Source: Burkholderiales bacterium (GTDB lineage: Bacteria; Pseudomonadota; Gammaproteobacteria; Burkholderiales; SG8-41). From it: a DNA stretch of 10,981 nucleotides. The stretch lies in the NCBI GenBank assembly GCA_005800795.1, contig SYEN01000347.1, positions 1-10,981 of the forward strand, read 5' to 3'. Within the stretch, counting starts at the first letter, position 1, and the number at the start of each line of letters is the position of its first letter. The notes under the pieces are model-generated. The model was not told the origin of the DNA, searched no databases, and saw only the letters and a list, made by a program, of their open reading frames with translations. Positions 1 through 5,835 of the stretch are shown piece after piece. Made by a program: the position numbers and the translations under genes.

Positions 1-105
1 CAGGCCGTAGATTTCACCCGCGTTCACGGTAAGTGACACGTTGTCGAGCGCGGAGAGGCCACCGAAACGTTTGGTGACGCCCTCAACACGTAACAACTCA
101 GCCAA
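1..105 (-). CDS. livG: LivG-type ABC transporter ATPase, N-terminal fragment
   Basis: This is the start of the ATP-binding subunit of the Liv branched-chain amino acid importer. LivG pairs with LivF in the cytoplasm to power uptake through LivH and LivM. The 35 visible codons read MAELLRVEGVTKRFGGLSAL and then DNVSLTVNAGEIYGL, which is the usual N-terminus of LivG ahead of the Walker A loop. The Walker A loop and everything after it lie outside the window. I chose a TTG start at 103-105 because AAGGGG (113-118 on the plus strand as CCCCTT) sits 7 bases upstream. It overlaps the end of livM by 8 bases, so the two are translationally coupled. A second in-frame TTG at 94-96 is the alternative. 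Identity as a Liv-type ATPase is well supported by sequence and position; the exact start is less sure. Confidence 0.85.
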   Translation of the reverse strand, partial: MAELLRVEGVTKRFGGLSALDNVSLTVNAGEIYGL

Positions 106-1165
106 GCTGCGGCCCCTTGCGCTCCGCCGCGAGCTCGCGTTTGCGTGTGCTCGACGGCCACAACCCCGCCGGGCGGTACACCATCACCAGCACCAGCACC
201 AAGCCGAACAGCATCAGCCGCAGCCCCGACGGATCAATGTAAACCTGACCCAGCCACTGCTGTTGCAACGGGCCGACGTAGCGCAGCGCTTCAGGTAGCG
301 TGGTAAGCAGCACCGCGCCTAGCACCACGCCGCCGACGTTGCCCATGCCGCCCAGCACCACCATGGCGAGCACCATGATGGAGTCGATAAGGTTAAAGCT
401 CTCCGGACTGACGAAACCCTGGAATGATGCAAACAGTCCGCCCGCCACGCCACCGAAGCTCGCCCCCATGGCGAAGGCCAGCAATTTAACGTTGCGCGTA
501 TTGATGCCCATCGCGCTGGCGGCGAGCTCGTCCTCGCGGATCGCCACCCACGCGCGCCCGATGCGCGAGTTCTCCAGCCGCAGCGAGACAAAAATCGTGA
601 TCAGCGCACACGCCAGAAACACAAAGTAGTAGCTGTGCACCGGCGCGAGGGTGAGGCCCATGAATTCATAGGTCTTGTTAAGCGACACGCCGCCCAACTG
701 GATGGGATCGATTAGCGTGATGCCCTGCGGCCCATTGGTGATGTTGATGGGCCGGTTCAGGTTGTTCATAAAAATGCGGATGATCTCGCCAAAGCCCAGC
801 GTTACAATCGCGAGGTAATCGCCTTTGAGCTTTAACGTTGGCGCGCCGAGAATCACGCCAAACACCGCGGCCAGCAGCGCGCCCAACGGCAACAGCGTGA
901 GAAACGACCAGTGCATGCCAAAGTGCGGCGACGCCAGCAGCGCATAGGCATAGGCACCCACCGCAAAAAACGCGATATAGCCCAAGTCCAGCAACCCCGC
1001 GTAGCCGACGACGATGTTCAGCCCCAGCGCCAGCATCACAAACAACAGAGCGACATCAATAATGCGCACCCACGCACGGCCCAACGTGGCGTCGATGACA
1101 AAAGGTAGCGCCAGCAGGATGATTGCCAGCAAGACCCACTTGATGATCGCCACCTCACGCCTCAC
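98..1165 (-). CDS. livM: LivM-type branched-chain amino acid ABC transporter permease
   Basis: This is the second membrane subunit of the Liv importer and forms the translocation path with LivH in the inner membrane. It is a 355-residue, strongly hydrophobic protein. Diagnostic LivM stretches are ALGLNIVVGYAGLLDLGY (46-63) and LKGDYLAIVTLGFGEIIR (113-130). The cytoplasmic loop SRIGRAWVAIREDELAASAM (200-219) is the EAA-like segment that docks on the ATPases. It is shorter than E. coli LivM (about 425 residues), as is common for LivM proteins outside enterics. The start is a GTG at 1163-1165, with GAGGAG seven bases upstream. Another in-frame GTG four codons later is possible. It lies 19 bases after livH and overlaps livG, so it is in the same transcript. 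Substrate cannot be read from the permease: Liv homologues also carry amides, urea and aromatic acids. Confidence 0.95.
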   Translation of the reverse strand: MRREVAIIKWVLLAIILLALPFVIDATLGRAWVRIIDVALLFVMLALGLNIVVGYAGLLDLGYIAFFAVGAYAYALLASPHFGMHWSFLTLLPLGALLAAVFGVILGAPTLKLKGDYLAIVTLGFGEIIRIFMNNLNRPINITNGPQGITLIDPIQLGGVSLNKTYEFMGLTLAPVHSYYFVFLACALITIFVSLRLENSRIGRAWVAIREDELAASAMGINTRNVKLLAFAMGASFGGVAGGLFASFQGFVSPESFNLIDSIMVLAMVVLGGMGNVGGVVLGAVLLTTLPEALRYVGPLQQQWLGQVYIDPSGLRLMLFGLVLVLVMVYRPAGLWPSSTRKRELAAERKGPQLG

Positions 1166-1181
1166 GTCTCACTCCTCACGC
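1154..1181. repeat. Four tandem heptamers across the livM start
   Basis: Four consecutive 7-base units read CTCACGC, CTCACGT, CTCACTC and CTCACGC on the plus strand. On the coding minus strand they read GCGTGAG, GAGTGAG, ACGTGAG and GCGTGAG. They supply the GAGGAG ribosome binding site of livM and its GTG start codon, plus the next few codons. Such GTGAGG-type iterations are short and degenerate, so they may be a local slippage product. Confidence 0.7.
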
Positions 1182-1184
1182 TTC

Positions 1185-2114
1185 TCAAGCCCTGTCACCA
1201 CTATGCGTGCCCATTAACCCCGAAGGCTTGAACATCAGCACCAGCACCAGCACCAGAAACGCAAACACATCGCGGTAATTGCTGCCGAAAATCCCACCGG
1301 TGAGGTCACCGATATAACCCGACGCCAGCGCTTCGATCAGGCCCAGCAGTATGCCGCCCAGCATGGCGCCGGGTATGCTGCCGATGCCGCCGAGCACTGC
1401 TGCAGTGAAGGCTTTCAGACCCAGCATGGCGCCCATCAGGTAGTGCGCCTGGCCGTAATAAAGCATGACCATAATGCCCGCGACGGCGCCGATGGCCGCG
1501 CCCAGCGCGAAGGTAAAGGCAAACACGCGGGTGGCGTCTACGCCCATCAGGCCCGCAACTTCGGGGTTCTGCTCGGTGGCGCGCATGGCGCGGCCCATGC
1601 GGCTCGCCTTCACGAACCACAGTAACGCGGCCATGATGGCGCAGTCGAGCACGAAGATAAAACCCTGCGTGCTGGTGATCTGCACCCCGCCAAAAACGAT
1701 TTTCTCCGGCTTGATAAGGTCAGGCAGTGACATGTACTGCCGCCCCCAAATCAACGCCGCCGCGTACTGAATGACCAGCGAGATGCCGATGCCGGTGATC
1801 AGCGGCGCGAGCTTGGGCGCGTAGCGCAACGGCCGGTAGGTGGTGCGTTCGATCACCAGCCCCAGCACCGTGCAGACTATCAGCGAGGCCACCGCCGCCA
1901 GCAACAAAATGATGACGGGTGAAACACTGCTGCCTGTGCCACCCAAGGCCATGATGACCGACATCGCCACCATCGCGCCAATCATCACCACCGCGCCATG
2001 CGAGAAGTTGATGATGCCGAGGATGCCGTACACCATGGTGTAACCCAGCGCCACAAGCGCATAGATGCTGCCGAGCAGCAGCCCATTCACCAGTTGCTGA
2101 AGAAAGGTTTCCAC
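1185..2114 (-). CDS. livH: LivH-type branched-chain amino acid ABC transporter permease
   Basis: This is the first membrane subunit of the Liv importer, located in the inner membrane. From the chosen start the protein is 309 residues, close to E. coli LivH (308). It opens METFLQQLVNGLLLGSIYAL and has the family block GYTMVYGILGIINFSHG (24-40). The EAA-like cytoplasmic loop SRMGRAMRATEQNPEVAGLM (171-190) contacts the ATPase subunits. The reading frame stays open ten codons further to a GTG at 2142-2144, but that codon lies inside the terminator-like hairpin and the extra residues do not match the family. I therefore place the start at the GTG at 2112-2114, although no strong Shine-Dalgarno is visible upstream of it. 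It sits downstream of livK and upstream of livM in the order K-H-M-G. Expression should depend on read-through of the hairpin at 2129-2159. Confidence 0.94.
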   Translation of the reverse strand: METFLQQLVNGLLLGSIYALVALGYTMVYGILGIINFSHGAVVMIGAMVAMSVIMALGGTGSSVSPVIILLLAAVASLIVCTVLGLVIERTTYRPLRYAPKLAPLITGIGISLVIQYAAALIWGRQYMSLPDLIKPEKIVFGGVQITSTQGFIFVLDCAIMAALLWFVKASRMGRAMRATEQNPEVAGLMGVDATRVFAFTFALGAAIGAVAGIMVMLYYGQAHYLMGAMLGLKAFTAAVLGGIGSIPGAMLGGILLGLIEALASGYIGDLTGGIFGSNYRDVFAFLVLVLVLMFKPSGLMGTHSGDRA

Positions 2115-2128
2115 GATCAGTACGCCGC

Positions 2129-2159
2129 AAAAAAGAAACGGCACCCCATGGGTGCCGTT
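2129..2159 (-). terminator. Intrinsic terminator or attenuator between livK and livH
   Basis: On the minus strand, 38 bases after the livK stop codon, a perfect 10-bp stem (AACGGCACCC at 2137-2146 paired with 2150-2159) closes a 3-base loop. It is followed at once by TCTTTTTT down to 2129. This is the form of a rho-independent terminator. It precedes livH by only 14 bases, and livH is in the same operon, so it most likely terminates part of the transcripts. That would give more receptor than permease, as expected for periplasmic receptor systems. Confidence 0.78.
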
Positions 2160-2197
2160 ATGATGCTGTTACTTGTGCACGATGCGCGCAAGCTTCC

Positions 2198-3463
2198 TTA
2201 CTTCTTCGCCACGTCTTTGCCTGAGTCTGCTTTTTTGTCGTCGGCTTTGGCTTCAGGTTTTGCTTCTGCCGCCGCGGCGCCAGGCGCTACGGTTTCCAGC
2301 GCCTCCCACTTACCGCCTTTCACCACGTAAATGGTGATGGGGCCGTTCTTGAGGTCGCCTTTGTCATCAAACGCGATGGGGCCGATCACGCCGTTGTAAT
2401 TGGTTTTGCCCACTTCCGCCAGATACTTGGCGGGGTCAGCCGAACCCGCGCGCTTCATCGCTTCGACAAACACCATCACCGCGTCGTAGCCCATGGGCGC
2501 AAACAACTCGACTTCCTTGCCGAACTTGGTTTTGTACTTGGCGAGGAAATCCTTGCCACCGGGCATGGTTTCCTTGGGCAGGCCGGGGATGGAGGCCATC
2601 GCGCCCTCGGCGGCGTCGCCCGCGAGCTTGATGAAGTTTGGCGTTTGCATGCCATCGCCACCAATGAATTTGGCCTTGATGCCGAGCTCGGCCATCTGCT
2701 TGATCATGGGGCCGGCTTGCGGGTCAATGCCGCCGAACATGATGAGATCCGGTTTCAGGCCTCTGATCTTGGTGAGAATGGCTTTGAAGTCGGTGTCTTT
2801 GTCCGTGGTGTGTTCACGCGCCACGATCTTGCCGCCACCGGCCTTGATGGTGGCTTCAAAGTTATCCGCCAAGCCTTGACCATAAGCCGTGCTGTCGTCG
2901 ATTACCGCGATGGTTTTCACCTTCAGTTTATCCAGTGCGTAGCGCGCCAGCACGGGGCCTTGCTGGCCGTCATGCGCTACCACACGGAAGGTGGTCTTGT
3001 AACCGTTTTGAGTGTACTTGGGGTTGGTGCTTGAGGGTGAAATCTGCGGGATGCCCGCGTCCGAATAAATCTTCGATGCGGGAATCGACGCGCCGGAGTT
3101 AAAGTGCCCGACCACGCCAACAACCTTGGCATCCACCAGTTTTTGCGCCACGGTGGTGGCCTTGGTCGGATCGGCTTCGTCGTCCTCTGCCACCATTTCC
3201 AGCTTCACTGGTTTGCCGTCGATGGTAATGCCCGCCTTGTTGGCATCTTCAATTGCCAGTTGCACACCGTTGCGGATGTCTATGCCGATGTGTGACTGCG
3301 CGCCGGTCAACGGCGAGGCCGAACCGATTTTCACCACCTGCATTTCTGGCGCTTTTGGTGCATCAGCTTTCTTGGGCGCGGGCGGCGCTTTATCGCCGCA
3401 AGCGGCCAAAGCGAGTGCTGTAGCAGCCGCGGCTGCCGAAAGAATAAGTTGTCTGCGATTCAT
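2198..3463 (-). CDS. livK: LivK-like branched-chain amino acid ABC transporter receptor, predicted lipoprotein
   Basis: This is the extracytoplasmic solute receptor of the Liv importer, with a type 1 periplasmic-binding fold (421 residues). It begins MNRRQLILSAAAAATALALA and has a lipobox L19-A20-A21-C22, so Cys22 should be lipidated. A linker rich in Ala, Pro and Lys (23-41) follows. The binding fold starts VVKIGSASPLTG (43-54) and contains ISPSSTNPKYTQNGY (141-155) and GGDGMQ (268-273). By alignment from memory to E. coli LivJ, 141-148 and Asp270 match the segments that grip the amino acid alpha groups, with Asp where LivJ has Glu. The last 30 residues (392-421) are an Ala/Lys/Asp-rich low-complexity tail that E. 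coli LivJ and LivK lack. Arg3-Arg4 recalls a Tat signal but is not a full motif. The ATG start is clear. Ligand is uncertain, because related receptors bind amides, aromatic acids or urea. Confidence 0.94.
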   Translation of the reverse strand: MNRRQLILSAAAAATALALAACGDKAPPAPKKADAPKAPEMQVVKIGSASPLTGAQSHIGIDIRNGVQLAIEDANKAGITIDGKPVKLEMVAEDDEADPTKATTVAQKLVDAKVVGVVGHFNSGASIPASKIYSDAGIPQISPSSTNPKYTQNGYKTTFRVVAHDGQQGPVLARYALDKLKVKTIAVIDDSTAYGQGLADNFEATIKAGGGKIVAREHTTDKDTDFKAILTKIRGLKPDLIMFGGIDPQAGPMIKQMAELGIKAKFIGGDGMQTPNFIKLAGDAAEGAMASIPGLPKETMPGGKDFLAKYKTKFGKEVELFAPMGYDAVMVFVEAMKRAGSADPAKYLAEVGKTNYNGVIGPIAFDDKGDLKNGPITIYVVKGGKWEALETVAPGAAAAEAKPEAKADDKKADSGKDVAKK

Positions 3464-3506
3464 GGTGGGTTTCCCGTGACAAACTGTTGTTTAACCGTTC
3501 AAATTT

Positions 3507-3535
3507 ATTATCGTTGCCGCTATCGCGGATGTCAA
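3507..3535 (-). promoter_or_regulatory. Predicted sigma70 promoter of livK
   Basis: On the minus strand a perfect -35 TTGACA (3535-3530) is followed by a 17-base spacer and a -10 GATAAT (3512-3507), one mismatch from consensus. The start of transcription would fall near 3500, leaving a leader of about 37 bases before the livK ATG. The -35 box contains the TGA stop of the upstream dehydrogenase. The spacer holds a small dyad, CCGC-GATA-GCGG, that could be a regulator contact or chance. Confidence 0.72.
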
Positions 3536-4479
3536 ACGCGGCGGCGGGATTTGGGCGCTTTCGCTGGTATTTTACGTGCCGCCTTGCCGCGTACCGTGAC
3601 GCCCACCCACGGCTCGATATAGGTGATCAGTTCAGTCATGTCGCGCTTGCCGCCGCCCTGGTTGTAGGCAAATTGCCACAGCTGGCGCGCGGCGCTGCCA
3701 ACAATCATGGGCAGGCCCAACGCCTGACATTCCTCGATTGCCAGCCCGATGTCCTTGCACGCGCTGGCAATGGGAAAGCCGAAATCGAAGCTGCGTGTCA
3801 GTACACAACGCGGAATTTTGTCTTCGGTCGCGGTGTTGCGTCCGCTGCCGGCGTTGATCACCGCAGCCATCGTATCGAGATCCAGCCCCGCCTTGGCGCC
3901 CGCCGCAAACGCTTCGAGACTCATCGCCAGCGCAGTTTGCGACAGCATGTTGTTCAGCAGTTTCATCAACTGCGCCTGACCAGGCGTGTCGCCCGCGATG
4001 AACACCTTGCCCAACACGGCAAAGATGTCACGGAAATTCGCCACGGTCGCGGCCTTGCCCGCCACCATCACCGCCAGCGTGCCTTTCTCGGCACCCGTGG
4101 CGCCGCCCGACACCGGCGCGTCGATCAACGTAATGCGACGTTTCGCCAGCCCTGCCGTGACTTCTTTTTCCATCGCTGAACCGGTGGTGGACAGATCCAC
4201 CAGCGTCTTGATCGCCTTGCCGTGAATTATCCCATTCACGCCCAGCGCAATCTCACGCAGCACCTGCGGCGAGGGTACACTGGCAAATACAACGCCCGCA
4301 CGATCCGCCACCTCGCGCGCACTTTTTGCCACCTGCGCGCCCGCCTTGACCAGCGCCTTCACCGCCGCCGGGTTGATGTCATGCACCACCAGTGGGTAGC
4401 CGGCGTCCAGCAAACGCCGCGCCATGCGCGAGCCCATTACGCCCAAACCAATAAAGCCGAGGGGTTGTTTTTTCACCAT
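3532..4479 (-). CDS. NAD(P)-dependent beta-hydroxyacid dehydrogenase (3-hydroxyisobutyrate dehydrogenase family)
   Basis: This is a soluble oxidoreductase that interconverts a beta-hydroxyacid and its semialdehyde or keto form using NAD(P). From ATG 4477-4479 it is 315 residues, near the family norm of 290-300 plus a basic tail. Visible motifs are the Rossmann loop GFIGLGVMG (8-16), the substrate signature DAPVSGGATGAEKGTLAVM (120-138), and the catalytic lysine K173 in KLLNN (173-177). The frame extends 27 codons upstream, but GGAG lies 8 bases before the chosen ATG and the glycine loop normally comes within the first 15 residues. The C-terminus ends in a basic run, KAPKSRRRV. The exact substrate (3-hydroxyisobutyrate, tartronate semialdehyde, 2-hydroxymethylglutarate or other) cannot be decided from sequence alone. 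It lies upstream of livK on the same strand, which may mean a shared catabolic theme such as valine breakdown, but livK has its own promoter. Confidence 0.93.
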   Translation of the reverse strand: MVKKQPLGFIGLGVMGSRMARRLLDAGYPLVVHDINPAAVKALVKAGAQVAKSAREVADRAGVVFASVPSPQVLREIALGVNGIIHGKAIKTLVDLSTTGSAMEKEVTAGLAKRRITLIDAPVSGGATGAEKGTLAVMVAGKAATVANFRDIFAVLGKVFIAGDTPGQAQLMKLLNNMLSQTALAMSLEAFAAGAKAGLDLDTMAAVINAGSGRNTATEDKIPRCVLTRSFDFGFPIASACKDIGLAIEECQALGLPMIVGSAARQLWQFAYNQGGGKRDMTELITYIEPWVGVTVRGKAARKIPAKAPKSRRRV

Positions 4480-4496
4480 CGTGTGCGCTCCGTTGC

Positions 4497-4516
4497 CTAC
4501 GAAATTTTCATCGTAG
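4497..4516. promoter_or_regulatory. Dyad in the divergent control region (candidate operator)
   Basis: The 95 bases between the dehydrogenase start (4479) and the Bug receptor start (4575) must hold promoters for both. A perfect 6-bp inverted repeat CTACGA (4497-4502) and TCGTAG (4511-4516) has an 8-base AT-rich centre. Its size suits a dimeric repressor or LysR-type regulator. A -10-like TACAAT on the minus strand (4528-4523) would place the dehydrogenase transcription start at this dyad. A plus-strand CATAAT (4543-4548) is the best -10 for the receptor. Neither has a convincing -35 at 16-18 bases, so activator dependence is plausible. No regulator gene is in the window. Confidence 0.35.
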
Positions 4517-4574
4517 CTGCGGATTGTACGCGTCTTTTCGCGCATAATTCCGTCAAACACTAGGAAGAACTGTC

Positions 4575-5537
4575 ATGAAAGCCATTCGATGGATTGCGTC
4601 AGCCGTGGCTGGATGTGCATTAATCGCAGGTCATGCCGTGGCGTTTGCAGCCGAGCGTTACCCCAGCAAGCCGATACGCATCATCGTTGGCGGCACGGCC
4701 GGATCCTCTCCGGACGTGCTCGCGCGGCTGATCGGCAACAAGCTCAGCGACATCTGGAAGCAGCCCGTGGTAGTCGAAAACCGCCCTGGCGCCGGCAGCG
4801 TGATTGCCTATAACGTTGTGGCGAAGTCGACGCCGGATGGCTATACGCTGTTGCTGGCTTCCCCGGCCCTCGCCATTCAACCAGCGGTTTCGCGCAACCT
4901 GCCCTACGACACGCTGAGGGATTTTGCCGGTGTCACCGAAATCGGCTATTCCAACGTGGTGGTCGTTGTGGGGCCCGGCTTGGGGGTAAAGTCGCTCAAA
5001 GAGCTGGTCGAATACGCGAACGCGCGGCCCGGCAAGATGTTGAATGCGACGGGTGTTCCCGGCGGCGCCGATTACCTGACGGCGGAGCGCTTCAAATATT
5101 TCGCCGGTATCAAGGCCAAGCCCGTCAGCTTCAAGGGCAGTGTCGAATCGTTGCTCGAGGCCTCAACCGGGCGTACGCATTTCAGCTCGACCGGGTTAAC
5201 GGCGGCGATGCCGCTGATTCAGGACGGCAAGCTGATCCCGCTAGTGCAACTCGTGCCCGGTCTCCCAAACGTACCGGCGGCGGCTGACGTGGTGCCGGGC
5301 TGGAAACCGATGGGCGCGCAGGCGATAGTCGTGCGCGCGGGTACGCCGATGGCTATCCGGCAGCAATTGAGCAAGGAGGTCGGCCGCATCCTCGCCATGC
5401 CCGACATACGCGAGCGGCTCGCCAACGTGGCGTTCCACATCACGCCGCGTACGCCGGAAGAACATGACAAGAAGCTGCGCGCGGATGTCGCAGCGTTTGC
5501 GGCCATCGTGAAGGAAATCGGTTTGCAGGTGAACTGA
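4575..5537 (+). CDS. Bug/TctC-family periplasmic solute-binding receptor
   Basis: This is a periplasmic receptor of the tripartite tricarboxylate transporter (TctC/Bug) family, which captures small carboxylates and related compounds. It has 320 residues, the usual family length. A signal peptide spans about 1-25 (MKAIRWIASAVAGCALIAGH then AVAFA) with cleavage near A25/A26 before ERYPSKP. Family hallmarks are YPSKPIRIIVGGTAG (29-43), the Asp-containing SSPDVLAR (44-51), VVVENRPGAGS (65-75) and STPDGYTLLLASPA (85-98). AGGAAG lies 7 bases before the ATG. There are no TctA or TctB membrane genes beside it, which is common: Bordetella and Cupriavidus carry many orphan Bug genes. It is divergent from the dehydrogenase, so the receptor may bind a compound related to that enzyme's substrate. 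Ligand not predictable. Confidence 0.95.
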   Translation: MKAIRWIASAVAGCALIAGHAVAFAAERYPSKPIRIIVGGTAGSSPDVLARLIGNKLSDIWKQPVVVENRPGAGSVIAYNVVAKSTPDGYTLLLASPALAIQPAVSRNLPYDTLRDFAGVTEIGYSNVVVVVGPGLGVKSLKELVEYANARPGKMLNATGVPGGADYLTAERFKYFAGIKAKPVSFKGSVESLLEASTGRTHFSSTGLTAAMPLIQDGKLIPLVQLVPGLPNVPAAADVVPGWKPMGAQAIVVRAGTPMAIRQQLSKEVGRILAMPDIRERLANVAFHITPRTPEEHDKKLRADVAAFAAIVKEIGLQVN

Positions 5538-5835
5538 TGGAGGCGGCGAGCAGCGGCATTGACCGTCGAGTAATTTTGTAACTTATGGTTTTACCATTGA
5601 ATAATTTTCATATTTTCTGGTTGCCACGCTGGCGCCAGTAAGTCGGTGATTTGTCTATCCACGACTAAAACCGTGCCCGCAACACAGCACCGCCATTGCG
5701 CAGCGCTCGCTATGACTTTGCGCGCGCCACCCTTGTCAGCTTGATGTAAATAGTTCACAGGGACCGTTAGCCCCGGTGCGGTAAAGTCAAGCCCAGATCG
5801 GCGAAAAGCCGCGTTCACCTTGGGAGGGCCACAAG
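5538..5835 (+). promoter_or_regulatory. Non-coding spacer and candidate promoter upstream of the DUF2235 gene
   Basis: These 298 bases hold no convincing gene. A markedly AT-rich block spans about 5570-5620. Inside it, TTGTAA (5576-5581) and AATAAT (5600-5605) are 18 bases apart and form a moderate sigma70 promoter reading towards the hydrolase. Transcription would begin near 5612 and leave an unusually long leader of about 220 bases. The promoter spacer contains a small dyad, ATGGT-TTT-ACCAT (5585-5597), which could be an operator or a weak 3' hairpin for the Bug gene. A palindrome CTGGCGCCAG lies at 5629-5638. The 3' end supplies a strong ribosome binding site at 5822-5828. Confidence 0.35.

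Noticed and set aside
3487..4179. A 230-codon plus-strand frame over the dehydrogenase gene
   Set aside because: It is antisense to a well-supported coding region and its translation is Arg/His-rich without recognisable domains.
4480..4560. N-terminal extension of the dehydrogenase to 342 residues
   Set aside because: The extra 27 residues are charged and not family-like, the Rossmann loop would be displaced, and the extension would consume the divergent promoter region.
5629..5638. Ten-base palindrome CTGGCGCCAG as an operator
   Set aside because: It is isolated, short, and GC-rich palindromes of this size are expected by chance in such a genome.
5591..5818. A 75-codon minus-strand frame between the Bug and DUF2235 genes
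   Set aside because: It starts with GTG, has no ribosome binding site that I can see, resembles no family I know, and overlaps the promoter region of the hydrolase.
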